A DNA stretch of 64,000 nucleotides. Source: Gemmatimonadales bacterium. Lineage in GTDB: Bacteria > Gemmatimonadota > Gemmatimonadetes > Gemmatimonadales > GWC2-71-9. Shown here piece by piece: positions 43,865 to 54,322 of the stretch. The notes under the pieces are model-generated. The model was not told the origin of the DNA. It did not search any database and saw nothing but the letters and a program-made list of their open reading frames with translations. The stretch is taken from the NCBI GenBank assembly GCA_041390145.1, contig JAWKQM010000004.1, forward strand, positions 124,001 through 188,000, given 5' to 3'. The position numbers and the translations under genes were made by a program. The number at the start of each line of letters is the position of its first letter. The first letter of the stretch is position 1.

Positions 43865-44947
43865 GTGCATCTCGACCGCATCATCCTGCGGGGGTTTCGG
43901 AACCTCCGCGATCTTGACCACCCCCTCCCACCGGAGGGGGTGGTGCTCCTTGGCCCCAACGCCCAGGGAAAGACGAACTTCCTGGAGGCGATCGGATACC
44001 CGGTGCTCTTCCGGGCCCTGCGCGGGGCAACGGACGCGGAAGTTTCCGGATTTGGCGGTCCGGGGTTTCGGATCGAGGCCGCATTCCATGACGGGGAGCG
44101 CAGTCGCTCGACCGAGGTGACCTACACCGTCGGCAACCGGAGGAAGCGCATCCTGCTGGATGGCGCGCCGGTGGCGCGCCTTTCGGAAGCGGTCGGCGCC
44201 TGGGTGGCGGTCGCGTTCCTCCCGAGGGATGTGGCGCTCGCGGGAGGGCCGGCAACCGAACGGCGGCAGTATCTCGACCGGATGCTTTCGCTGGCCTCCT
44301 CGGACTATCTCCGCGCACTGGCGCGGTACCGCGCGGCGCTGGCCCAGCGGAACGCGGCGTTGCGGCAGGGGCAGGAAGCGCTGGCTCGTGCCTTCGACGC
44401 CCCGCTGGCGGCGGCGGGGAGCGAGGTGACCGCCCTGCGCCTGCGCTGGGTTGCCGGCGCGGCCGCCCGGTTCGCGGAGGGGTTTGCCTCGCTGGGAGAG
44501 CATGGGCCCACTGGCCTGTCCTACCGGACCGACGCCACGCTCGCCGACCCTGCCGGCTGGACGGATGCGCTGCAGCGGGTCCGGACCCGCGATCTCGGCC
44601 GAGGGATGACCACCATCGGACCGCACCGTGACGACCTCATCCTGACGGTGGACGGCCGACCGCTCCGCGACTTCGGCTCGACGGGACAACTCCGCAGCGC
44701 GGCGGTGGCACTGCGGCTCCTCGAGCTCACGACCATCGAGGAGGCGCGCGGGGTACCGCCTGCCCTGCTCCTCGATGACGTGTTCGCCGAGCTGGATTCC
44801 GACCGTCAGGCGCGGTTGGCCGACCGACTGCTCGCCCAGCGGGTAGGCCAGGTGTTCATCACTGCCCCTCGGCGGGATGAACTCCCGGCCGGATTGAAGC
44901 TGCCGGTCTGGTCGGTGCACCAGGGTGTGGTGACGGAGGCGATGTGA
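43865..44947 (+). CDS. recF: DNA replication and repair protein RecF
   Basis: 360 residues from GTG 43865. Walker A GPNAQGKTNFLEAI, ABC-type signature region GPHRDDLIL and Walker B LLLDDVFAELD are present. RecF loads RecA with RecO and RecR at single-strand gaps. It is followed without a gap by the DciA-like gene (GTGA overlap) and, three genes on, gyrB, a partial form of the classic recF-gyrB arrangement. Confidence 0.95.
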   Translation: MHLDRIILRGFRNLRDLDHPLPPEGVVLLGPNAQGKTNFLEAIGYPVLFRALRGATDAEVSGFGGPGFRIEAAFHDGERSRSTEVTYTVGNRRKRILLDGAPVARLSEAVGAWVAVAFLPRDVALAGGPATERRQYLDRMLSLASSDYLRALARYRAALAQRNAALRQGQEALARAFDAPLAAAGSEVTALRLRWVAGAAARFAEGFASLGEHGPTGLSYRTDATLADPAGWTDALQRVRTRDLGRGMTTIGPHRDDLILTVDGRPLRDFGSTGQLRSAAVALRLLELTTIEEARGVPPALLLDDVFAELDSDRQARLADRLLAQRVGQVFITAPRRDELPAGLKLPVWSVHQGVVTEAM

Positions 44948-45282
44948 AGAGGCAACCGGATCCTCCTGGCAAGAAGCGTCCCCTCACCCCGCTCGCGCAG
45001 GTGCTCGAGGAGTACCTGAAGTCGTCCGGGCTCGGGAAGGGTGTGGAGCGTGCCGAGGTGGTGCAGCGCTGGCCCGAGCTCGTCGGGCCGCAAATCGCGG
45101 CGGTCACCCAGGCCGAATCGGTCTCGCCCGACGGGGTGCTGCGGGTTCGCGTGGCGACCGCTCCGTGGGCGAGCGAACTGAGCCTGATGACGCCGCGGAT
45201 CCTGGCCCGCGTCAACGCCGGCCGGGCAGGCCGGATCAACTCGATCCGGTGGATCGCGGGGCCGCTCGGCCGACGGGACTGA
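44944..45282 (+). CDS. DciA-like protein (DUF721)
   Basis: 112 residues from GTG. The DUF721 core is seen in VVQRWPELVGPQIAAVTQ, VLRVRVATAPWASELSLM and INSIRWIAG. DciA-type proteins interact with the replicative helicase DnaB in bacteria lacking DnaC; the position between recF and gyrB supports a replication role. The gene overlaps recF by 4 nt. Confidence 0.85.
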   Translation: MKRQPDPPGKKRPLTPLAQVLEEYLKSSGLGKGVERAEVVQRWPELVGPQIAAVTQAESVSPDGVLRVRVATAPWASELSLMTPRILARVNAGRAGRINSIRWIAGPLGRRD

Positions 45283-45412
45283 GGACGGGAGGCGATCTCC
45301 GTTCTTGGCCCCTGGCCGGAGCGCCACCGCGCGGGAACTTTCGGGCGACGCCGCGTGTTCACACCAGCACAGCCGATCCACCCGACAGACACCTGCCACC
45401 GCGGAGCGCGGC

Positions 45413-45793
45413 GTGACCATTCTGCGACTTGATGACCCCGGAACTCCGCCCTGGCCCGCGGTCCTCGAGTCGGCACCGATGCTGGTACTGTACAAGCACA
45501 GCCCCATCTGCATGACCTCGTCGGTGGCGCACTCAGAGATCCGGGCGCTCCACCAGTCGCTCCCGTCACTTCCGATCTACCTGGTCGACGTCATCCGGGA
45601 CCGCGGACTGGCGCACCGGATCGCAGGTGACCTCCAGGTGCGGCACGAGTCGCCCCAGGTGTTGGTCATTCGTGACGGCCGGGTGGCGTGGCATACCTCC
45701 CACTTCGCGATCAAGGCCGGCGCCCTCCTCGCGCAGATCGAGCGTCTCCGGACGACGCACGACGCGGCCACGCTGGGCGCATCCTCAACCTGA
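45413..45793 (+). CDS. Monothiol bacilliredoxin BrxC-like (YtxJ family)
   Basis: 126 residues from GTG 45413; a longer reading to 45305 adds unrelated sequence. The active-site region LYKHSPICMTSS matches the YtxJ-type KHSxxCPIS with one cysteine, and VDVIRDRGLAHRIAG and VRHESPQVLVI, WHTSHFAI are family hallmarks. It removes bacillithiol from mixed disulfides. Implies bacillithiol use in the host (inference). Overlaps the next gene by one base (TGATG). Confidence 0.85.
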   Translation: MTILRLDDPGTPPWPAVLESAPMLVLYKHSPICMTSSVAHSEIRALHQSLPSLPIYLVDVIRDRGLAHRIAGDLQVRHESPQVLVIRDGRVAWHTSHFAIKAGALLAQIERLRTTHDAATLGASST

Positions 45794-46053
45794 TGCCGCA
45801 CACCTCGCGGGACCGTGGGTGCGAGGCCGTGATGCGCCAGCTCTGGGACTACCTCGATGCGGAGCTCACCCCGCAGCGCATGGAGCAGATCGGCGCCCAC
45901 CTGGCGGTTTGCCAGCACTGTTTTCCGCAGTACCAGTTCGAGCGAAGTTTTCTCGATGCGCTGGCCGCCGCGCGGGCGGATCACCCCGCCATCGGGCAAC
46001 TCCGGGACCGGGTCATGGCGGCCCTCCAGGAGGAGGGGCTGACAGGGGCCTAA
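45793..46053 (+). CDS. Zinc-finger anti-sigma-like protein (ZAS family)
   Basis: 86 residues. The HxxxCxxC motif is HLAVCQHC, the core of zinc-binding anti-sigma factors such as RsrA. The start MPHTSRDRGCEAVMRQLWDYL is typical for the family. No sigma factor gene is adjacent. RsrA senses disulfide stress; its coupling here to a bacilliredoxin suggests a thiol-redox switch (inference). Lacks any membrane helix. Confidence 0.8.
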   Translation: MPHTSRDRGCEAVMRQLWDYLDAELTPQRMEQIGAHLAVCQHCFPQYQFERSFLDALAAARADHPAIGQLRDRVMAALQEEGLTGA

Positions 46054-46057
46054 TAGG

Positions 46058-46086
46058 TTGACCCGCAATGGGTTACCGCCTATTTT
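46058..46086 (+). promoter_or_regulatory. Sigma70-type promoter of gyrB
   Basis: TTGACC (46058-46063), 17-bp spacer, TATTTT (46081-46086). The expected start of transcription is near 46093, about 47 nt before the gyrB ATG. It fits the consensus well and lies in the only gap of this cluster. It also disfavours a gyrB start at 46068. Confidence 0.75.
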
Positions 46087-46139
46087 TCAGGGCATCGTCG
46101 GACCCTGTTCCGGCCCACCCTGAACCAGGCTTCACACAC

Positions 46140-48080
<1,941 letters not shown>

Positions 48081-48086
48081 GCACGC

Positions 48087-49311
48087 TCAAGCCAACGCGG
48101 TCCGACGCTCCTCGTGCCCTGCGCGGGGAGCGTCGCTGCATTCGCACACCTCGCGGTAGCTGGCGTGGAGCCGGTCAAGCTCCAACTCCCACGACATTCC
48201 CTCGGCCGTCCGCCTTGCCCCCGCTCCCAGTCGCCGGACGAGCGCCGGCGACCGGACCAGCGCGAGTATCGCACGGGCCATGGCGCTGATGTCGCCCGGA
48301 GGATAGGCGATCCCGTTGACGTCGTCCCGGAGATGATCCGCGACCCCGCCGGCCGGTGCGGCAATCACCGGCAGGCCGCTGGCCATCGCCTCGAGGATCA
48401 CCAGGCCAAGCGTTTCCGTGTGCGAGGAAAAGAGGAACGCGTCGGCGCTCGCATACAGGGTGGGGAGCATCGACCCCCGGTCGAGATTGCCCAGGAAGGA
48501 GACGCCCTCGGGCGCGTCAGCGCGGAGCGCAGCTTCGCGCGGCCCGACGCCCGCGATGATGAGGCGAACCTCGCGCTCGGGCAGCGCCCGCTGGGCGGCG
48601 GCGAACCCTGCAAGAATCCGTTCCACTCCCTTTTCAGCCGCCAACCGACCGACGTGCAGTAGGATGAAGGCGTCGTCGCTGCCGTACGCCTGCCGAAGCA
48701 TCGAACTCCGGTGTCGCGAATCGAAGACATTCACGTCCACCCCTTCCCCAGACCTCCACGTCCTCGACGCCCAGCGCTGTCAGTTCCTCCCGCGCCAGGA
48801 GGCCGGGGGTAAACACCCACCGGCTCCGCCGGTGAAACCGGCCGATGTAGTCGCGCACCGTACCACGCAACCAGGGCGCGCCGTACGACTTGGTATAGCG
48901 AGAGAAGTCTGTGTGGTACGAGGAAACCACCGGCAGCCCTCGGCGGAGCGCCTGGCGCTGCCCGATCCGTCCGAGAACGAATTCGGTGGCACTGTGCACG
49001 ATGTCCGGTTGGAACGCCGTAATGATGCCGTCGATGGTCCGCACCGCGGGGGCGGCGAGGCGGATGTCCGAGTACCCCGGCAGGGCCATGCTTGGAATCG
49101 TGACCTGTTGTGGCGGCCGCGCCGACGTGACGGACGAGCCGAAGGGGTTGAGGTTGACCGGCGGGTAGGCGGGGCCGACCACCGCCACTTCCCATCCGCG
49201 CTGGATGAGGCCGGCCACGGAGAGGGCGGTGACCACCGAGACGCCATTGACCTGGGGGGGATACGTATCGGTGCAGTAGAGAGCCCGAAGCGGGCGGTCA
49301 GGGAGTGGCAT
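48087..49311 (-). pseudogene. GT4-type glycosyltransferase split by a frameshift
   Basis: Two overlapping reading frames encode consecutive halves. The N-terminal half (from ATG 49311) has ALYCTDTYPPQVNGVSVVT and runs to EVWGRG; the C-terminal half (frame of GTG 48740) opens VDVNVFDSRHRS and carries LHVGRLAAEKGVERIL, SHTETLGLVILEAMASGLPVIA. In related enzymes WGRGVD is continuous, so the shift lies in a G-run at 48740-48743 (loss of two or gain of one base). The whole protein would be about 400 residues, a mannosyl- or similar transferase. It may be a sequencing error, a true pseudogene or a slippage site. Confidence 0.8.
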
Positions 49312-49488
49312 GTGGGCAAAAGGTGCCCGTCACATGCAACGAACCCGCCACCGGGGCGTCACGGACGCGTCACCCTGCCCCAGAATGCCTGCTGACACAA
49401 TTGATACACAGTCGTCGCCGCGCCGTCGCCGGCCTGGGTGAGGTTGGGGTGTGCCCGAGCCGAACTTGCCCTCGACCCTGGAGCCACC

Positions 49489-50364
49489 GTGCGAAGCCCG
49501 AGCGGAATTACCCGAGTCCTCGTCGTAATTCTGGACGGGCTACGAGCGGATGCGATCCCGCTCTTCCCCCTCCCCCATCTCCGCCGCCTCGCCGAACGCG
49601 GTGCGTACACCCTGGCGGGCCAGACGGTTCGGCCGAGCATCACACCGTCAGCCCTGACGTCGCTCCTCACCGGCGTGCCGCCACGCCTCCACGGAGTGGA
49701 AAGCGACCGGATCGTGATCAATCGGGCTCGCGGTCCGAACCTCCCGCTCCCGGAACTGCTGCGGCGCCGGGATTGCCCGGTCCGCGCCTTTCGGGGCCGG
49801 TTGCCCCCGCTCACGCGTGGCGTGGCCGCGCGCGTCACGGCGCGACTCGGGATCGACGCGACATTTCAGGGGCATCGTGCCGACGAGATCCTGGAGGCGG
49901 CGATGCCCTCCCTCCGAAACAACGCCCCGGGAGTCACCATCCTCCACTGGCTCGATGCGGACCGGGCAGGCCACGCGCATGGATGGGGCTCCCGCGCCTA
50001 CGTGCGAGCCGCCCGGGAGCTGGACGCCGCGATGCAGCGCATGGTGGAGACCCTCGGCGTGGTTGATGATCCGTCAACGCTGCTCATCGCCTTTGCGGAC
50101 CATGGCGGAGGCGGGGCCACGGCACGGGACCACAACAGCGCGCACCCGCTCGATACGACGATCCCAATCATTCTTGCCGGTGGACAGGTCATCTCCCAGG
50201 TCCTCGGCTATGGAGCATCACTTCTCGACATCCCTCCAACAATCGCCTGGGCGCTGGGCTCGCACCCACCTGCGCTCTGGACCGGACGGCCGCTGGCCGA
50301 GGCGCTGCGGCTGCCGCAGCCGGTACCGATGGTCGGGGCCGGTGACATCAGGGCCGCCGCGTGA
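49489..50364 (+). CDS. Alkaline phosphatase superfamily protein
   Basis: 291 residues from GTG 49489 (GGAG 5 nt upstream); GTG 49438 is possible. Metal-site signatures of the alkaline phosphatase / phosphopentomutase-like superfamily: VVILDGLRAD near the N-terminus, ITPSALTSLLTG with the nucleophile Thr/Ser, LDADRAGHAHGWGS, and FADHGGGGATARDHNSAH. No signal peptide is obvious. Substrate unknown; nucleotide-sugar or phosphodiester substrates are typical. Overlaps the PAP2 gene by 4 nt. Confidence 0.8.
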   Translation: MRSPSGITRVLVVILDGLRADAIPLFPLPHLRRLAERGAYTLAGQTVRPSITPSALTSLLTGVPPRLHGVESDRIVINRARGPNLPLPELLRRRDCPVRAFRGRLPPLTRGVAARVTARLGIDATFQGHRADEILEAAMPSLRNNAPGVTILHWLDADRAGHAHGWGSRAYVRAARELDAAMQRMVETLGVVDDPSTLLIAFADHGGGGATARDHNSAHPLDTTIPIILAGGQVISQVLGYGASLLDIPPTIAWALGSHPPALWTGRPLAEALRLPQPVPMVGAGDIRAAA

Positions 50365-50879
50365 CGCGCGTCCTCCGAGTCATTGGGCAGCTGTCGGAAC
50401 GGGACCGGGGGCTTTACCTGCGCTGGTCGCTGTCGAAGGATTCCGCACGCGCGCTTCGCGAGACCTGGATCCTGATCACCCACGCCGGCGGAACGACGGT
50501 GTCGATCGCGGCCGTCGCGCTCCCGCTCTGGTTGCGGCCCTGGGATCGCTCAGTCACGTGGGTGGCGGCGGCGAGCCTCGCCATCTCTCACCTGGCCGTG
50601 CAGGTCATCAAGCGCTTCGTTGGCCGACCGCGCCCCAGCAAGCCGATCGGCATCGACCATCCGGACCGATTCTCCTTCCCGTCCGGGCACGCCACCTCGA
50701 GCCTCGCGGTCACGCTGGCGTACGCGGTCGCCTTCCCGCACTTCGCTGTCCCCCTCGTGGGGTTTGGCCTGCTGGTCGGGTGGAGCCGCGTGGCCCTCGG
50801 GGTGCACTACCCGGGTGACGTTCTCGCCGGCCAGGTGATCGCGTCGGCCACGGTGCTTGGCGTCAGCCTGATCGGCTGA
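50361..50879 (+). CDS. PAP2 family phosphatase
   Basis: 172 residues with about five membrane helices. The three catalytic motifs are complete: KRFVGRPRP, PSGHATSS and SRVALGVHYPGD. It dephosphorylates membrane lipid phosphates such as undecaprenyl diphosphate or phosphatidic acid, on the outer side of the inner membrane. Translationally coupled to the preceding phosphatase-like gene. A convergent DUF6526 gene ends 18 nt away. Confidence 0.9.
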   Translation: MTRVLRVIGQLSERDRGLYLRWSLSKDSARALRETWILITHAGGTTVSIAAVALPLWLRPWDRSVTWVAAASLAISHLAVQVIKRFVGRPRPSKPIGIDHPDRFSFPSGHATSSLAVTLAYAVAFPHFAVPLVGFGLLVGWSRVALGVHYPGDVLAGQVIASATVLGVSLIG

Positions 50880-50897
50880 CGCCGACGCCATGCAGGG

Positions 50898-51335
50898 TCA
50901 CACCCGCAGGTTATCCTCCCGCCACTCCTTGATCATTCCCTTGATCGCCTTCTGATCCGCGATCCGCTCGTCCAGCACCCGTTTGGCCAGCGCCTCGAGT
51001 TCGGCATCCGAGGCAAACCGAAGCGCCACGAGCTGCTCCGGCGAGAATTCCGGAATTCGGGCCTGCAACTCGGCGGACAGCAGCGTCGCCATCCGCAGCC
51101 GCTCCTCCAGACGAATCACCCGGTCCTGGACCCGCACCGCAAACGCCCGCGCGTAGAAGTAGAGGAGAATCAGCGTGAGGGCCAGCACCATGCCGAGTGC
51201 CGTGCCAAGGCTTGGCCGTATCGCCAGGAAGTAGATCTGCGACCCGAGGATGATCAGCAGGAGCGTCGAGAGGATGTAGTGGTACCCCGGCACATAGCGG
51301 GCGTGGTTGGACATGTTCTGCGGTGCTGCGGCCAT
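50898..51335 (-). CDS. DUF6526 family membrane protein
   Basis: 145 residues from ATG 51335. It begins MSNHARYVPGYHY within a few codons, then two membrane helices (TLLLIILGSQIYFLAI and GMVLALTLILLYFYARAFAV) and a basic/acidic helical tail with QDRVIRLEERLRM, suggestive of a coiled coil facing the cytoplasm. The family is widespread in soil bacteria but has no known function. It lies downstream of the thymidine phosphorylase gene. Confidence 0.75.
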   Translation of the reverse strand: MAAAPQNMSNHARYVPGYHYILSTLLLIILGSQIYFLAIRPSLGTALGMVLALTLILLYFYARAFAVRVQDRVIRLEERLRMATLLSAELQARIPEFSPEQLVALRFASDAELEALAKRVLDERIADQKAIKGMIKEWREDNLRV

Positions 51336-51376
51336 GGAAACCTCGGGTTGGTGGCGGTTCAGTGGCGAATGCAAGG

Positions 51377-52702
51377 TCACAACTCCTGGACACCCCTGCT
51401 GGTGACACGGTGCGACACGAGTCGGCGTGGTACCGGCGCCGCGGCACCGATGACGATCGCCTCCGACAACGCCGCCTGGCCCTCCTCCAGGCCGGCCGCA
51501 TCCGCGGCGAAGACAGTGGCCAACGGCTGGCCCGCCTCGACGGCATCACCGGGGCGCACGGTAATGACGAAGCCGACCGACGGGTCCACCGTGTCTTCCA
51601 CCCGGGTCCGGCCGCCGCCCATCGCGTTGATACCGAGCCCCACCGACTTTGGGTGCACCGCCGCGACCGTGCCGCTCACCGGCGCGATGTACACCGCCGA
51701 TTTCGCCGCCTGCGGGAGCACGGCCGGGTCGTCGACAATCGCCGGGTTGCCTCCCTGCGCCTCGATGATGTCCGCGAACCTGCGCGACGCCGCCCCCGAG
51801 GTGATCGTCTGCTGCAGCCGTTTCCTGGCGGCTGTGTCATCGCCCTCGAGGCCAGCGGCCATCAGCATTTCAGCGCCCAACGCCAGCGTCACCTCCATGA
51901 GGTCGCTCGGCCCCTCGCCCCGCAGCGCGAGGATGCACTCCTCGACCTCGAGGGCGTTGCCGCAGGCCTGCCCGAGCGGACGGTCCATCGCGGTCACGAG
52001 GGCGACGGTGCGCACGCCGCTCGACTCGCCGAGGGCGATCATGGTCTGCGCCAGCGTGAGCGCATCGTCCTCGGCCGGGAGAAACGCCCCGCTGCCGGCC
52101 TTCACGTCGAGGACCAGGGCGTTGAGTCCCTCCGCGAGCTTTTTGGACATGATGCTTGCCGCGATGAGGGGCACCGACGGCACCGTGCCGGTCACGTCCC
52201 GCAGCGCGTAGAGCCGCCGGTCCACCGGCGCAATCTCGGGGGTCTGGCCGAAGAGCGCGCAGCCCAGCGTTCGCACCTGGGACATGGCATCGGCCAGCGA
52301 CATCCGGGTGGAGAAGCCGGGAATTGACTCGAGCTTGTCGAGGGTGCCGCCGGTATGGCCCAGCCCGCGGCCCGACATCATCGGCACGGCGGCGCCGCAG
52401 CAGGCAAGCATCGGCGCCAGGAGGAGCGAAGTCTTGTCCCCGACGCCGCCAGTGGAGTGCTTGTCCACCCGCGGCACCTCCCAGCCGTCGAATCGGAGCC
52501 GGTCGCCGGAGGCGAGCATGGCCGCGGTCAGCTCGGTCAGCTCCGCGTCGGTCAGCCCGCGCCAGACGACGGCCATCAGGAGGGCCGCCATCTGGTAGTC
52601 GGGGATCTCCTCCCCGGCATAGGCCCGCACGATGGCGGCCCAGGTGCCGGGAGGTAGCTCCCCCCCGTCTCGCTTGCATTCGATGAGCGATGGAATCACC
52701 AT
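51377..52702 (-). CDS. deoA: Thymidine (pyrimidine-nucleoside) phosphorylase
   Basis: 441 residues from ATG 52702, which has GGGAGG 9 nt upstream; the ATG at 52711 touches the same site. The signature VDKHSTGGVGDKTS, MSGRGLGHTGGTLDKL, MSKKLAEGLNALVLDVKAGSG and the C-terminal domain with AMGGGRTRVED are all present. Cleaves thymidine or deoxyuridine with phosphate in nucleoside salvage. Whether it is specific for thymidine or takes uridine too cannot be told. Divergent from the TPR gene at 52749. Confidence 0.95.
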   Translation of the reverse strand: MVIPSLIECKRDGGELPPGTWAAIVRAYAGEEIPDYQMAALLMAVVWRGLTDAELTELTAAMLASGDRLRFDGWEVPRVDKHSTGGVGDKTSLLLAPMLACCGAAVPMMSGRGLGHTGGTLDKLESIPGFSTRMSLADAMSQVRTLGCALFGQTPEIAPVDRRLYALRDVTGTVPSVPLIAASIMSKKLAEGLNALVLDVKAGSGAFLPAEDDALTLAQTMIALGESSGVRTVALVTAMDRPLGQACGNALEVEECILALRGEGPSDLMEVTLALGAEMLMAAGLEGDDTAARKRLQQTITSGAASRRFADIIEAQGGNPAIVDDPAVLPQAAKSAVYIAPVSGTVAAVHPKSVGLGINAMGGGRTRVEDTVDPSVGFVITVRPGDAVEAGQPLATVFAADAAGLEEGQAALSEAIVIGAAAPVPRRLVSHRVTSRGVQEL

Positions 52703-52748
52703 TAAGGACATCCTCCCGAACCGCTGGACCCCCACACCCGGAGCCGTA

Positions 52749-53525
52749 GTGCGCCTGCTGCCCGCCGCCCTCATCGCGGCTCTCATCGCCGCCCCAGCCG
52801 AGGCCCAGTCCGCACCCGATTTGGTGCGCGCCGGCGTTGCCGCCATGGACGCCCGGAATCCGGTGTCGGCGCTGCGGGACTACCAGGCGGCCCTGGCCAT
52901 CGACTCGACCAGTTACGAGGCCAACTGGCGGGCCTCGATCGCTGCGGTGGATATCGGCAAGCAGACGCCGGACAGCATCCCCGATCCGGCCAGGGATTCG
53001 CTGTATGCGCTGGCCGAAAGGTACGCCACCCGGGCCGTCGCGGCGAACCCCGAGGGCTCGGACGGGTGGTTTGCGCTGGCCAACGCGATCGGCCGCACAT
53101 CCCTGACCCTCGGGAAGAAGGCGCGGGTGCAGCGGGCCACGGAGATCCGGACCGACGGACTGAAGGCCATCGAGCTCGACCCCCGGAACGACGGCGCCTT
53201 CCACCTGATGGGCCGGTGGAACGCCGAAATCATGCGGCTCTCCGGCTTCGAGCGGTTCTTCGCCAAGAGCTTTCTCGGCGGGGCCGTCTTCAGCCAGGCC
53301 TCGTGGGACAACGCCGTCGCCTACATGAAGCGGGCCATTCAGCTTCGGCCCGACTTCATCTATCATCATTACGATCTGGCCCTGATCTACATCGACATCA
53401 AGGAATGGGACCTCGCCCGCGAGCAGCTGTCGATCATCCCATCGCTGCCGCTCATCGACGTCATGGACCCGGTCTGGAAGCAGGACGCCGTCAGCCTCCT
53501 CCAGTCCATCGCGAACAAGAACTAA
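52749..53525 (+). CDS. Exported TPR-like protein
   Basis: 258 residues from GTG 52749, which gives a clean signal peptide (VVRLLPAALIAALIAAPAEAQS) and has GGAG upstream; an ATG at 52632 would lie over the divergent deoA. Repeats with RAGVAAMDARNPVSALRDYQ and AVAYMKRAIQLRPDFIYHHYDLALIY are TPR-like. The phrase GRWNAEIMRLSGFERFFAK is a hallmark of the RMDN-like TPR family. Likely a periplasmic scaffold protein. The next gene follows closely. Confidence 0.8.
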   Translation: MRLLPAALIAALIAAPAEAQSAPDLVRAGVAAMDARNPVSALRDYQAALAIDSTSYEANWRASIAAVDIGKQTPDSIPDPARDSLYALAERYATRAVAANPEGSDGWFALANAIGRTSLTLGKKARVQRATEIRTDGLKAIELDPRNDGAFHLMGRWNAEIMRLSGFERFFAKSFLGGAVFSQASWDNAVAYMKRAIQLRPDFIYHHYDLALIYIDIKEWDLAREQLSIIPSLPLIDVMDPVWKQDAVSLLQSIANKN

Positions 53526-53539
53526 CAGGACGGTCACTC

Positions 53540-54322
53540 ATGATTCAGTCCGCCGGCACCTCTCCCGAAGAACTCGAGCGCCTCTCCGCCCGGGTCCAGT
53601 CGCTGGAGCACGAGCGCCGTCACCTGCTCGCCGTCATCGAAATCCTCGAGGAGATCGGTGGCTCGCTCCACTTTGCCGACATCGTGCAGTCCATCGCCAA
53701 GAAGCTCGGCGAGGCGTTCGGGCTCGATCGGTGCGCCATCTACCTGTCGGAACGGGGTGGCCAGGTCGTCCGCCTGGTGGCGAGCTTCGAAGACCCGAGC
53801 ATCCGGAACTATGTCGTGGACCTGGAACGCTACCCGGAACTCAAGCGCGCCATCCATTCCGGGCAGACGGTGTTCATTCCCGACGCCGTCAACGACCCGA
53901 CGCTGCGCCACGTCCGCGGTGCGCTGACCCACCGGCGGGTCAAGTCGATCACCGTGGTGCCGATCACGTGGCGGGGGACCCCCATCGGGGCCATCTTCCT
54001 CCGCACCTTCCGCGACGGCCCCAGCTTCTCCGACGTGGACGTGAAGTTCTGCCAGGTCGTGGCCAGCCTCACCGCCAAGGCGCTGCGCAACGCCCACCGG
54101 TTCGAGCGGCTCCAGGCCCGCCGGGGCGAAGAGGGGACCGGCCGCCAGGAGGACCGGGAGCGCGTCGCCCTGCTCGGCTTCATCCGCAGACTGCTGGAGG
54201 CGTACGCCCAGAAGGAGGGGCCGTGGGAGGAAGGCCAGCTGGGCCGCGCCACGGCGGAAGAACTTGACCGTCTCGTCGGCGTGGCCAGGACGGTACTGGC
54301 GCAGGAGGCCGCCGGACGGTGA
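53540..54322 (+). CDS. GAF-domain protein
   Basis: 260 residues. Short coiled coil (ARVQSLEHERRHLLAVIEIL) then one GAF domain at about residues 40-180 (CAIYLSERGGQVVRLVASFE, SITVVPITWRGTPIGAIFLR), ending with a helical tail. GAF domains sense small ligands or redox state and often act with response regulators; no kinase or output domain is fused here. It overlaps ligA by 4 nt, so it is probably co-transcribed with it. Confidence 0.85.
   Translation: MIQSAGTSPEELERLSARVQSLEHERRHLLAVIEILEEIGGSLHFADIVQSIAKKLGEAFGLDRCAIYLSERGGQVVRLVASFEDPSIRNYVVDLERYPELKRAIHSGQTVFIPDAVNDPTLRHVRGALTHRRVKSITVVPITWRGTPIGAIFLRTFRDGPSFSDVDVKFCQVVASLTAKALRNAHRFERLQARRGEEGTGRQEDRERVALLGFIRRLLEAYAQKEGPWEEGQLGRATAEELDRLVGVARTVLAQEAAGR

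Noticed and set aside
45283..45412. Small gene between the DciA-like and bacilliredoxin genes
   Set aside because: The 130-nt gap holds no reading with a start, ribosome site and coherent protein; it is likely leader sequence.
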